A program made the translations under genes and the position numbers. A stretch of 46,279 nt of DNA from a virus: the IMG/VR virus record IMGVR_UViG_3300044492_000070, positions 1 to 46,279 of that record, one strand, 5' to 3'. Positions 6,848 through 13,737 of this stretch are shown here, in pieces; position 1 is the stretch's first letter, and the number at the start of each line of letters is the position of its first letter. The notes beneath the pieces were generated by a model, which ran no database searches, was not told where the DNA came from, and saw nothing but the letters and a program-made list of their open reading frames with translations.

Positions 6848-6876
6848 ACGGTAGTGAGAGGTGAAAGCCGCTCACC

Positions 6877-6894
6877 AACTTGGGATTCCAAGTT
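6877..6894. repeat. Dispersed palindrome copy 4
   Basis: AACTTGGGATTCCAAGTT in the 5' leader of the first early gene, followed by ACCAGAAAGGAGG, the ribosome binding site of the 6919 gene. Confidence 0.95.
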
Positions 6895-6918
6895 GACCCG
6901 ACCAGAAAGGAGGTTCGG

Positions 6919-7125
6919 GTGTACGTCGATCCGAACTTCAAGAGTAAGAAGGCGCTGAAGGAAGCGGTGGCGAACGGCGACGATGTTGCCGTCTTCTCCC
7001 CCGGCCCCTTCCCCGCTCCCCGCGATGGTGAGACCACCGTCGAGGGGCCGCACTACCCGAAGCCGCACACCTGGGCTGCGAGGGTGCGTGTCGCCAACGG
7101 CATGGTCGTCAAGGTGCTGTCGTGA
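6919..7125 (+). CDS. Small hypothetical protein, first early gene
   Basis: A 68-residue protein starting with GTG at 6919 behind AGAAAGGAGG. MYVDPNFKSKKALKEAVANG... is a strand-helix start followed by Pro-rich loops and a final strand (ARVRVANGMVVKVL). Function unknown. As the first gene after the main rightward promoter it is likely made very early. Confidence 0.7.
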   Translation: MYVDPNFKSKKALKEAVANGDDVAVFSPGPFPAPRDGETTVEGPHYPKPHTWAARVRVANGMVVKVLS

Positions 7126-7229
7126 CGTTCAAGCCGTATCCGTTCCGCCTCGGCCTCACGTTCTACCGCTGGGGTCTCGTCTACAAGGTTCGCGGCATCC
7201 ACCGCGTGCTGGGAAGGAAGGAGTCATGA
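7122..7229 (+). CDS. Very small basic protein
   Basis: A 35-residue ORF, GTG start inside the previous stop (GTGA) and stop overlapping the next ATG (ATGA). The product MTFKPYPFRLGLTFYRWGLV... is basic and aromatic. The perfect overlap on both sides is the main support. Function unknown. Confidence 0.55.
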   Translation: MTFKPYPFRLGLTFYRWGLVYKVRGIHRVLGRKES

Positions 7230-7558
7230 AGCGCGGTGATCGCGTCCGTGACTGGCAGGGTGCCGTCGAGGGATGCGGCATCGGCACCGTCGAGTCCATC
7301 GACGGTGGTGTGGCGACGGTTCGCTTCTCCAACGTCGTCGCTGACCTCCCGGTCTCGCACCTCGAGGTCGTCAGCCCTGTCGTCCACATCGTCCACTTCG
7401 TCAACGAAGAAGGCGACCAGACCACGTTCGGCCCGTTCACGGGTGTGGCCGATGCTCTCGCCTGGATCGACGGGCGCCGCATCGACCACCCTGACATGGG
7501 CGGTCACTTCACCATCGACATGCTCACCATCCCTGCAACTTGGGATTACAAGTCGTGA
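7226..7558 (+). CDS. Hypothetical protein with SH3-like start
   Basis: A 110-residue protein. The N-terminus (MKRGDRVRDWQGAVEGCGIG then GVATVRFSN) resembles a small SH3/KOW-like barrel; a second mixed domain follows. AAGGAAGGAG precedes the ATG. The last residues ATWDYKS are encoded by palindrome copy 5, a degraded copy. Function unknown. Confidence 0.7.
   Translation: MKRGDRVRDWQGAVEGCGIGTVESIDGGVATVRFSNVVADLPVSHLEVVSPVVHIVHFVNEEGDQTTFGPFTGVADALAWIDGRRIDHPDMGGHFTIDMLTIPATWDYKS
7537..7554. repeat. Dispersed palindrome copy 5 (degenerate)
   Basis: AACTTGGGATTACAAGTC; two changes in the right arm. It encodes the C-terminus of the 7226 gene and abuts the GTG start of the next gene. Confidence 0.9.
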
Positions 7559-7752
7559 TCATGCACGTCGTCAATAAGGTGATGAACAACCGCCTCGGCG
7601 AGGGGCTTGTCTGCCTGATGGCTATCAACCTCGCCACGCTCGCCATCCTCGCGGTCTGTTACCTGATCGCGTTCACCTGGACTGTCAGCCCCCTCACCCT
7701 GATCGGGTGGGGGGCGCTGGCGTTCCTCTTCTACAAGAAGGTGCTGCTGTGA
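7555..7752 (+). CDS. Small membrane protein
   Basis: A 65-residue protein with two hydrophobic segments (VCLMAINLATLAILAVCYLI and LTLIGWGALAFLFY). GTG at 7555 overlaps the previous stop; ATG at 7561 is an alternative. Likely inserted in the host membrane. A holin or superinfection role is possible but its early position fits host takeover or exclusion better. Confidence 0.7.
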   Translation: MIMHVVNKVMNNRLGEGLVCLMAINLATLAILAVCYLIAFTWTVSPLTLIGWGALAFLFYKKVLL

Positions 7753-7844
7753 TCTACGCAGTCTTTTTTTTGTCGTTCATTTGGTCGGCCCTCTGGCTGA
7801 CAGCCATGTATCAGGTCATCTCCGACGCAGTGAGGGAGTGGTGA
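7749..7844 (+). CDS. Tiny single-span membrane protein
   Basis: A 31-residue ORF, GTG at 7749 overlapping the previous stop and its own stop overlapping the next GTG. Residues 2-22 (IYAVFFLSFIWSALWLTAMYQ) form one membrane helix. Paired with the preceding two-span protein. Confidence 0.6.
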   Translation: MIYAVFFLSFIWSALWLTAMYQVISDAVREW

Positions 7845-8059
7845 GCATCGTGATCGACACCCCCGACCGGATCGAGGCGTTCCAGCGGCTGCGCCTCTAC
7901 TACGCGCTCAAGATCGAGGTGAGGACAGGGCTCAAGCACAGCCAGGGCAGCGTCCTCAAGCACCTCCAGACGCAGTACGGCGTCAAGGCACGGACGAAGG
8001 CAGGTGCGCTCGAGGAGTGGGGCGCACGGCTGCGTGAGGAGGGGGTGCTGAACGACTGA
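7841..8059 (+). CDS. Small hypothetical protein
   Basis: A 72-residue basic helical protein (IEAFQRLRLYYALKIEVRTG...). GTG at 7841 overlaps the previous stop. Pattern LKHLQTQYGVKARTKAGALEEW suggests a small helical nucleic-acid- or protein-binding fold. Not recognised. Confidence 0.7.
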   Translation: MSIVIDTPDRIEAFQRLRLYYALKIEVRTGLKHSQGSVLKHLQTQYGVKARTKAGALEEWGARLREEGVLND

Positions 8060-8104
8060 GCCTGATCTTGCACGTCCACGTTCAACGACCAGAAAGGCAA
8101 GGAG

Positions 8105-9337
8105 ATGTCAGAGATCAGCTACGAGCCGCCACCGCTGGCGGAGACGTACACCTGTACCAACTGCGCCAGGGTTCACACCACGGCGTTGGCACGGCAGGAC
8201 TGCTGCCAGTGGGTCTGCCCAGGGTGCGTGGCGAGGTACCACACCCGCCTCGAGATGATGGAGTGCTGCTACCGCTGCTCCAACTGCGGCAACACCCACG
8301 AGTACGAGGACGACGCCATCGACTGCTGCCGCCACCGCTGCCCCGACTGCGGTGAGGCATACGAGACCGAGAGGGCGGCGGGGCGCTGCTGCGGTGACCA
8401 GTCCGAAGAGACCGACCCGTTCGTCAACACACGGGCACGGCACATCATCAAGCTCGATCCGGCGTCGGGGCGCTCACCCAGGATCGTCAGCATCGAACAG
8501 GAGATCAGCCACGGCATGGACAGGGTGCAGGAACTCTGGGACAGCAACGGCTGGTACAACGGCAACACCGACGTGAAGGACGACGGCTCGCTCTCCGACG
8601 ACGGGGTCGAGATCGTCTACTCCCGGCTCAACCTCTACGACGACCGCGTCGCGGCTCAGTTCTCCGAGCAGATCGCGGCGGTGAGGAAGCTCCGCAACGA
8701 CCGCGAGATCAGGACGGGTTCGCTCGCCGGGACGCACATCCATGTCTCGGCGCACGACCTCGGCGGCAAGCGGGTCACACCGCGAGCTCTGGCGTCGGTG
8801 TACGGGGCGTTCTGCCACTGCGAGGGGGCGATCTACCGGATCGCTGCTGCGGGGTGGGCGAGGCACCGGAGGGAGGAAGCGTCGACGGACTACGCCTCGA
8901 TCCTCCGCAAGAAGGCAGACCTGAAGCCGAAGGACGTGTTCCAGCTTCAGAACCCGTCGGAGCGGTACTACGGCGTCAACTACAGCCGGATCATGACCGC
9001 GGTCAACTACTGCTCCTGCGGGGCTGTGAAGTGCGGCGACTGGCAGGACTGCACCTGCGACTATTGGGAGCAGGCGACGTGGGAGTGGCGCGTGTTCAAC
9101 TCGTCCACCCGGCCCCAGACCCTGCACGCCTGGATCCTGCTGGCGACAGGGCTGACCGATTGGGCGCTGAAGCACGACTGCTCCCGGCTCCCGATCCACG
9201 GCTACGACGTGAACGGGAGCAGGGACTCGCTTCAGGCCCAGGTCGACTTCATCCTCGGCTTCAACTACACGGACGCGGAGAGGGAGGTGATCAAGGGCGT
9301 GATCGGCATGTCGCCCGGGCTGGCCCACACTGTATGA
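8105..9337 (+). CDS. Amidoligase-family enzyme with N-terminal Cys-repeat array
   Basis: A 410-residue protein in two parts. Residues 17-96 hold four tandem units of C-x2-C-x12-CC (C17/20/33/34, C38/41/54/55, C58/61/74/75, C79/82/95/96), very likely zinc-binding. Residues 127 onward match the glutamine-synthetase-fold amidoligase family: SIEQEIS (E131, E133), DGSLSDDGVEI (160-170), GTHIHV (209-214) and EWRVFNSS (from 327), all expected at the ATP/metal site. Such enzymes form amide bonds between a carboxylate and an amine using ATP. A class II glutamine amidotransferase follows 44 bp downstream, so the two probably act together on a peptide, cell-wall or small-molecule substrate; the substrate is unknown. 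Confidence 0.85.
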   Translation: MSEISYEPPPLAETYTCTNCARVHTTALARQDCCQWVCPGCVARYHTRLEMMECCYRCSNCGNTHEYEDDAIDCCRHRCPDCGEAYETERAAGRCCGDQSEETDPFVNTRARHIIKLDPASGRSPRIVSIEQEISHGMDRVQELWDSNGWYNGNTDVKDDGSLSDDGVEIVYSRLNLYDDRVAAQFSEQIAAVRKLRNDREIRTGSLAGTHIHVSAHDLGGKRVTPRALASVYGAFCHCEGAIYRIAAAGWARHRREEASTDYASILRKKADLKPKDVFQLQNPSERYYGVNYSRIMTAVNYCSCGAVKCGDWQDCTCDYWEQATWEWRVFNSSTRPQTLHAWILLATGLTDWALKHDCSRLPIHGYDVNGSRDSLQAQVDFILGFNYTDAEREVIKGVIGMSPGLAHTV

Positions 9338-9339
9338 CC

Positions 9340-9357
9340 GACTTGGAATCCCAAGTT
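9340..9357. repeat. Dispersed palindrome copy 6
   Basis: GACTTGGAATCCCAAGTT, between the amidoligase stop (9337) and the AGAAAGG ribosome site of the amidotransferase gene. The first-base change still allows a G-U pair in RNA. Confidence 0.95.
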
Positions 9358-9381
9358 GGACTCTGATCAGAAAGGCACGCC

Positions 9382-10428
9382 ATGTGCGGAATCGCAGGAA
9401 TCCACGTCAAGGGCGACGTGGGCACGTTGAACCTCGACGCCATGCTGACCACGATGCTCGAACACATCGAGCATCGCGGTGGAGACGCGACAGGGTTCGT
9501 GGCACTCACCGATGAGGGCGTCGGTCGCTGGCAGAAGGCAGCGTGTGGTGCCAAGGACTTCAACCTCGAGCGGCGCTCGGTGCCACGGGGAACGGTGACG
9601 GTTCTCGGGCACACGCGCTGGGCGACCCAGGGCCACCACGGGTTCATGGAGAACAACCACCCGATCAAGCGGGGGCCGTTCTTCATCATCCACAACGGCC
9701 ACATCCACAACGACAAGGAGGTGTTCAAGAAGGCGAAGCGCAACCGCTTCGGCTTGGTGGACAGCGAGTGCATCGCTGCCTCCCTCTCGGAGCATGGAGG
9801 GCTGAACCTCCTGCACCGGGTGATGGAGGGGCTCGACGGCGCGGCTGCGGTCGCAGCGGTCGACGAGCGCAACCCGCGTGAGATGGCGCTGGCGAGAGGC
9901 CAGTCCTCACCGCTCTTTGTCCTTGAGACGAAGAGGCTCGTCCTCTTCGCCTCGACGGAGCGGTGCGTGATCGCAGCGCACGAGAGGCACATCGGGAAGA
10001 TCAAGAAGAACGCGGTGACCGAGATCGAAGAGGGCACCATGATCCACCTCCGTGCTGGGCGCAAGACGACGGTGGTCAGGTTCAAGGTGCCGGAGGTCAA
10101 GAAGGCGTGGTCGTGGCTCGACAAGGAGTACGACAAGGACGGCTTCACGAAGAAGCCGGGAGCGAAGTACTCCGGCTCGATCTACACGCCGACCGTCAGC
10201 AACGGCGACAAGATCCTCGAGCAGTTCAGGAAGGATCAGTCGAAGGAGATGGACTACCTCGAGTGCGACGTGTGTCAGGTGGCCTACTCCTACCAGCGGA
10301 TGGAATGGGTGCAGGACAACGGCGAGACCGTCTGCCTCTGCCCCGTCTGCTACGACTGGCTCAACGATCAAGACCCGGACGCCGATCCCATCGACGCAAA
10401 CCCCCTGGACGTGCGCTTCCGCGTGTAA
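9382..10428 (+). CDS. Class II glutamine amidotransferase
   Basis: A 348-residue protein. MCGIAGI places the catalytic Cys at position 2, exposed when Met is removed. HRGGDATG, GHTRWATQG, NNHPIKRGPFFIIHNGHI and DSECIAA are the usual Ntn-type glutaminase motifs. It lacks the isomerase, synthetase or synthase domains of GlmS, AsnB or PurF; after about residue 230 comes a short unknown stretch, then a zinc-ribbon-like C-terminus (LECDVC then CLCPVCYDW). A free-standing glutaminase needs a partner that uses the ammonia; the amidoligase just upstream is the obvious one. AGAAAGG precedes the ATG. Confidence 0.9.
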   Translation: MCGIAGIHVKGDVGTLNLDAMLTTMLEHIEHRGGDATGFVALTDEGVGRWQKAACGAKDFNLERRSVPRGTVTVLGHTRWATQGHHGFMENNHPIKRGPFFIIHNGHIHNDKEVFKKAKRNRFGLVDSECIAASLSEHGGLNLLHRVMEGLDGAAAVAAVDERNPREMALARGQSSPLFVLETKRLVLFASTERCVIAAHERHIGKIKKNAVTEIEEGTMIHLRAGRKTTVVRFKVPEVKKAWSWLDKEYDKDGFTKKPGAKYSGSIYTPTVSNGDKILEQFRKDQSKEMDYLECDVCQVAYSYQRMEWVQDNGETVCLCPVCYDWLNDQDPDADPIDANPLDVRFRV

Positions 10429-10464
10429 CATTCAGGGGTAGCAGGCATAGCAGGAAGGAGCGCT

Positions 10465-10629
10465 ATGAGTCCAGTCGAGCCCTGTCCGGTGTGCGGTCAG
10501 AACAGGCACCGGGCAGAGGAAGAGTCCGAACACACCCTCTGTATGTCCTGCCGGATGAGGAACGTCAAGAACGACCACATCATCCACGGCTGGGAAGACG
10601 AGGAGAAAGGAACTGATGCCAGCGAATGA
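10465..10629 (+). CDS. Small zinc-ribbon protein
   Basis: A 54-residue ORF behind GGAAGGAG. CPVCGQ and CMSCRM form a Cys4 zinc ribbon. It overlaps the ribbon-helix-helix gene by 14 bp. Function unknown. Confidence 0.7.
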   Translation: MSPVEPCPVCGQNRHRAEEESEHTLCMSCRMRNVKNDHIIHGWEDEEKGTDASE

Positions 10630-10810
10630 CAAGCACAACTACACGTCGATCTACACCGACGACGACACCCGCGAGACGCTGAAGGCACTGGCCCAGAAGC
10701 ACGGGGTCTCGAGGTCGGAGATCGTCCGGCGTGCGATTGCTCAGATGGCGGTCGACACGTCGAAGGTACGCAAGAAGGTGCGCGAACTCGTCAAGCTGAC
10801 GGGCGCGTGA
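10616..10810 (+). CDS. Ribbon-helix-helix DNA-binding protein
   Basis: A 64-residue protein: NYTSIYTDDDTRETLKALAQ then HGVSRSEIVRRAIAQMAVD, the strand-helix-turn-helix of CopG/Arc/MetJ-type repressors, which bind operators as dimers or tetramers. GAGAAAGGAAC lies before the ATG. A strong stem-loop (10814-10857) follows its stop. It may regulate this operon or be an antitoxin-like repressor without its toxin. Confidence 0.8.
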   Translation: MPANDKHNYTSIYTDDDTRETLKALAQKHGVSRSEIVRRAIAQMAVDTSKVRKKVRELVKLTGA

Positions 10811-10813
10811 TCT

Positions 10814-10857
10814 GTCGGGAGGGGAGGCACCGGACGAAGGGTTACTCCCCTCCCGAC
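10814..10857 (+). terminator. Strong stem-loop after the RHH gene, no T run
   Basis: GTCGGGAGGGGAG (10814-10826) pairs perfectly with CTCCCCTCCCGAC (10845-10857), 13 bp, 18-base loop. No T run follows, so it may be a terminator/attenuator of the actinobacterial L-shaped kind or an mRNA 3'-end stabiliser. Genes continue in the same direction after it. Confidence 0.6.
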
Positions 10858-10881
10858 CCACACTCAATCAGAAGGGCCGAC

Positions 10882-11061
10882 ATGCCGAGCATGGAAGAGT
10901 ACGACTGGGAGGACGAGCAGGCACGGCGCGACGAGATCGAGTACCAGCGCGGTGTCGCGGAGACGAAGGCAGCGCAGGAGATGGGGCCACCCGGTAGCCC
11001 CGAGCGCGAAGCCGCCTACCTCGCCATCGAGCAGGCCGCATACGACCGCGGCGATGACTGA
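10882..11061 (+). CDS. Small acidic protein
   Basis: A 59-residue protein (MPSMEEYDWEDEQARRDEIE...), strongly charged and helical, behind CAGAAGGGCCGAC. Function unknown; acidic DNA-mimic-like composition is noted but not diagnostic. Confidence 0.65.
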   Translation: MPSMEEYDWEDEQARRDEIEYQRGVAETKAAQEMGPPGSPEREAAYLAIEQAAYDRGDD

Positions 11062-11395
11062 GCAGGGCGAGTACGGCGTCGGCGTCAAGCCAGGGGTCGA
11101 CGTGGACAACCACGAGTTCGTGCAGTGGTCACGGAGGATGTTCAACCAGATTACGGTCGGCGGTCAGTGGGCCGTACCGAGATCGGGTCTCATCTTCGAG
11201 AAGCGCAGCGAGACCCAGCTTGTCCTCGTCGCCCTGGCTGACGAGTACGACCGCTTCAGGGGTGAGGACGGCAACAACTACACGCCCCTGCCCAGCGAGA
11301 TGGTCGACCCGGTGAAGGACTACGCGATCATCAGGGCATACATGACGTTGGCAGGAGTCGATGTCACCGACGAGACCACCCTCAACCGTGACTAG
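11054..11395 (+). CDS. Hypothetical protein
   Basis: A 113-residue protein starting at ATG 11054, overlapping the previous gene by eight bases. The sequence (NHEFVQWSRRMFNQITVGGQ, WAVPRSGLIFEKRS) is mixed alpha/beta. Not recognised. An out-of-frame overlap with the next GTG start suggests coupling. Confidence 0.7.
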   Translation: MTEQGEYGVGVKPGVDVDNHEFVQWSRRMFNQITVGGQWAVPRSGLIFEKRSETQLVLVALADEYDRFRGEDGNNYTPLPSEMVDPVKDYAIIRAYMTLAGVDVTDETTLNRD

Positions 11396-11645
11396 GAAGC
11401 AGGAGGTGGAACTACCCCCGGGGTACACGCTCAAGCGTCGGCCCCGCAACGGACACTGGGTTGTGATCCGGCCGGACGGCGAGGTGCTGCGTCAGGCGAA
11501 CGGCTTGCCGATGCACGTCTGCTTCTCACCGTCCGACCATCGCACCAGAAAGAACGAGATGTCGAAGGTCAAGAAGGCAATCAGCAACTTGGAATCCCAA
11601 GTCAGGAGCAACGATGAACGAGTACGAAGAGACGCAAGCAGGTAA
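11388..11645 (+). CDS. Hypothetical protein
   Basis: An 85-residue frame from GTG 11388, overlapping the previous stop. LPPGYTLKRRPRNGHWVVIR and PDGEVLRQANGLPMHVCFSP form a beta-rich small domain. The frame then reads through palindrome copy 7 (SNLESQV) and overlaps the next gene by 32 bp. A second start at 11560 (behind ACCAGAAAGAACGAG) would give a 28-residue peptide instead, so the true product or products are uncertain. Confidence 0.5.
   Translation: MTRKQEVELPPGYTLKRRPRNGHWVVIRPDGEVLRQANGLPMHVCFSPSDHRTRKNEMSKVKKAISNLESQVRSNDERVRRDASR
11586..11603. repeat. Dispersed palindrome copy 7
   Basis: AACTTGGAATCCCAAGTC, one change in the last base. It is followed at once by AGGAGCAACG and the ATG of the 11614 gene. 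Confidence 0.95.
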
Positions 11646-12288
11646 GAACCTGTCGGACGAGGACGAGATCTTCGACCCCGACGACATGACCGCGCATGAC
11701 GCAGGCGCACCAACCCAGGTCGAGATCGAAGAGGGAGACGAAGGCCCGGTCTACGTCGTGGCCGACGACCCGCCCGTGTTCGTGTTCGACACCCCGGACG
11801 GGAACGCACGGCTCGCCACACCAGAGGAACTGCGGGGCAACGTGATGAACGCCCTCACCCTCTACCGCTCAGGCGAGAGCTGGGTCTACGACGACGCGAG
11901 GTTCGGCAGGGTGGCCGAGCCTCTGATCCTGGGGGCCAGCGAGATCCTCGACCAGATCATCGTCTTCGACCTGGGCACCCACACCCGGCACCCCGTGTCC
12001 GTGATCTTCTCGAGCCGGCCGTTTCCGAGAGCGCACATGGGCAAGCTGATGGGCGAAGAGATGGGCGGCCACTGGTACTCGATAGAGGGGCACGAAGCGT
12101 GGCTCTGCCCCGCCCTGCTCGACTACTTCGAGACCGCACCGCCCGAGCTCTATGTGCGGGTGACCGGGAAGGCTGCGTCGCAGATCATCCCGATGTCCGA
12201 CGCCGAAGCCTACGACCCGTCCGATCCCAAGCACCCGGACTTCCACTCCACCCACGCTGATCTCTGGGATGCGAGAGACCGTGGGTAG
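11614..12288 (+). CDS. Hypothetical acidic protein
   Basis: A 224-residue protein. Residues 1-55 are very acidic and probably disordered (DEDEIFDPDDMT). The remainder is a folded domain with WYSIEGHEAWLCPALLDYFE in the middle. No family recognised. GGAG lies before the ATG, directly after palindrome copy 7. Confidence 0.7.
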   Translation: MNEYEETQAGKNLSDEDEIFDPDDMTAHDAGAPTQVEIEEGDEGPVYVVADDPPVFVFDTPDGNARLATPEELRGNVMNALTLYRSGESWVYDDARFGRVAEPLILGASEILDQIIVFDLGTHTRHPVSVIFSSRPFPRAHMGKLMGEEMGGHWYSIEGHEAWLCPALLDYFETAPPELYVRVTGKAASQIIPMSDAEAYDPSDPKHPDFHSTHADLWDARDRG

Positions 12289-12445
12289 GCGCATGGTGAA
12301 GCGTGTCCGGTGCAACGACGAAGAGATCAACGACCGCCTCGAGTTGATGTGGCAGGACGGCTGGGCGCTCGTCGACATGCACTTCCCGGCCGGGATGATC
12401 TGGGCCATCCTCGTCTTCGAGAAGGTGCCCGATGATCACGCATGA
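12269..12445 (+). CDS. Small DUF4177-like protein
   Basis: A 58-residue ORF. INDRLELMWQDGWALVDMHF then WAILVFEKV follows the helix-GW-strand-FEK pattern of DUF4177-type small proteins. It starts within the end of the previous gene and overlaps the next by 14 bp. Confidence 0.6.
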   Translation: MRETVGRRMVKRVRCNDEEINDRLELMWQDGWALVDMHFPAGMIWAILVFEKVPDDHA

Positions 12446-12602
12446 GTTCTTCGTCGGCACCCGCGTCTCCCTCACCGACGCTCGAGGTGAGCATCACGGC
12501 ACGGTGATCGCCGTCTGGTCGACCGGGATCATCGAGGTCGAGTGGGACAGCGGCGTGAGAGAGCGCTGTCGGTGGGAGGAGCTTGAGAAGCAGCCGTTCT
12601 AG
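12432..12602 (+). CDS. Small SH3/KOW-like protein
   Basis: A 56-residue ORF. FVGTRVSLTDARGEHHGTVI then IIEVEWDSGVRERC reads as a small all-beta barrel of the SH3/KOW type. It ends the second early gene block; a large inverted repeat follows. Confidence 0.6.
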   Translation: MITHEFFVGTRVSLTDARGEHHGTVIAVWSTGIIEVEWDSGVRERCRWEELEKQPF

Positions 12603-12613
12603 CCCCGAAACCA

Positions 12614-12659
12614 TTTATCGCACCCCGTCCGTGGGCGACTACGGGCGGGATGCGATAAA
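12614..12659 (+). terminator. Large inverted repeat, terminator-like
   Basis: TTTATCGCACCCCGTCC (12614-12630) against GGGCGGGATGCGATAAA (12643-12659): 15 of 17 positions pair in standard fashion with a 12-base loop. The AT-rich stem base is unusual in this GC-rich genome. On either strand the hairpin is flanked by short A/T tracts, so it may terminate from both sides. A TAAAAT hexamer at 12656-12661 could also be a -10 box, but no -35 is visible. Confidence 0.55.
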
Positions 12660-12660
12660 A

Positions 12661-13007
12661 TAGGTATCAGCTACGAGTACCGGGGTGAAGTCTATCAGCG
12701 TCTCCCCGGTTTCTGCATAAGCAGAACGAATGGGTTGAGACATAGCAGGGCGACAGGAACGGTGTCAGCAGCACCCCCCAAACGGGTTGGCGAGCAAGCC
12801 AGTGTGTAGCGACCGGAACCCCGCGCCTCGCGCTTACGAGATTGGCCGCAACAGTTTGCACCTGCCCTAAATCAGACGGTTCAAGTTGAAGCGGCAGCGA
12901 GGGGAGTGAGCGGAGCGTCTCGCGTGGCGCTACCCGCTCAGGCAACCATCACTGCCGCACTACCAGCAAGGCGAAGACTTGGAATCCCAAGTTGGAAGGG
13001 GAGGCGT
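12661..13007 (+). other. Structured non-coding region
   Basis: About 345 bp with no credible gene in either direction. It begins with two adjacent hairpins: ACCGGGG/CCCCGGT (12679-12685 with 12704-12710) and TTCTGC-ATAA-GCAGAA (12711-12726). Base composition is more even than in neighbouring genes. Near its end lies palindrome copy 8 and the ribosome site of the 13008 gene. Candidates are a small RNA, a long regulatory leader or a replication origin. No tRNA cloverleaf could be built. Confidence 0.5.
12976..12993. repeat. Dispersed palindrome copy 8
   Basis: GACTTGGAATCCCAAGTT, followed by GGAAGGGGAGGCGT and the ATG at 13008; it thus sits right before a ribosome binding site. Confidence 0.95.
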
Positions 13008-13226
13008 ATGCCGAAATGCAAGGACTGCGGCAGGGAAGTGCCGCGAGTGGTGGATCAATGGCAGGAGGTCGTGGCATGGACGCAGCCGCGCAAGCAGGGC
13101 GGCGTCAATCAGGTAGCCCTACCGTCACCGACCGGAGCCATTCTCTGTGACCCGTGCATGACGAAGCGCAAGCGCGGGTTGCAGGGGCAAGGCGGGTTGT
13201 TCGACAACCTCGACTCTCCCGTCTGA
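13008..13226 (+). CDS. Small zinc-ribbon protein
   Basis: A 72-residue protein. CKDCGREVP at the start and CDPCMTKRKRG later form a Cys4 zinc ribbon with a basic stretch, suggesting nucleic-acid binding. GGGGAGG precedes the ATG. TGATG overlap with the next gene. Confidence 0.75.
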   Translation: MPKCKDCGREVPRVVDQWQEVVAWTQPRKQGGVNQVALPSPTGAILCDPCMTKRKRGLQGQGGLFDNLDSPV

Positions 13227-13525
13227 TGCCGAGGCCACGGAACCCGATCTGGGACGAACTCGATCTTCTCTTCGGGCCGTGCCGCACATCGACGGAGGCG
13301 TCGTTCCGCGGCAAGGTGGTGAAGGAGTTGAACGAGGCCGGAGCTTCGGTCGAAGAGGTGCAGATCGCTCATGCGTGGTGCGCCAAGAGCTTCGACATCT
13401 TCGGCGAGGGTGCGATCCTCAAGAACTTCTCCCGTGCCCAGCACGAACACATGAAGAAGCCGACCAACGTCGTCTCTCTCGCTGACGTGAGGCGGATGGC
13501 GAACCCTGACGAGAAAGGAACGTGA
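13226..13525 (+). CDS. Helical protein of replication-region type
   Basis: A 99-residue protein. The order WDELDLLFGP, then FRGKVVKELNEAGASVEEVQ, then AWCAKSFDIFGEGAILKNFS, is a three-helix layout common in phage replication modules next to initiator or loader genes. No enzyme motif is present. The assignment to replication is by context and resemblance only. Confidence 0.65.
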   Translation: MPRPRNPIWDELDLLFGPCRTSTEASFRGKVVKELNEAGASVEEVQIAHAWCAKSFDIFGEGAILKNFSRAQHEHMKKPTNVVSLADVRRMANPDEKGT

Positions 13526-13737
13526 TGCCAGTCAACTACGACATGGTCGTGGAGACTATGAAGGAGTTTCCCCGCTGCCACCTGAGCATCCACGGCGTCG
13601 AGTCCATCGACGCCGCGCTCGACATCGCCAAGAGCATCACCGACAAGAAGCCATCCATCGAGGTGATCGGGTCGGCGTTCACCGTGGGCGTCGACCTCGG
13701 CGGCGGCGGCACCATGACCCTGTTCGTGTCACGCTGA
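13525..13737 (+). CDS. Small hypothetical protein
   Basis: A 70-residue alpha/beta protein (YDMVVETMKEFPRCHLSIHG ... SAFTVGVDLGGGG). TGATG overlaps link it to both neighbours; GAGAAAGGAACG is its ribosome site. Not recognised. Confidence 0.7.
   Translation: MPVNYDMVVETMKEFPRCHLSIHGVESIDAALDIAKSITDKKPSIEVIGSAFTVGVDLGGGGTMTLFVSR

Noticed and set aside
12880-12900. tRNA-like T-loop (GGTTCAAGTTGAAG)
   Set aside because: No acceptor stem, anticodon arm or D arm could be paired around it.
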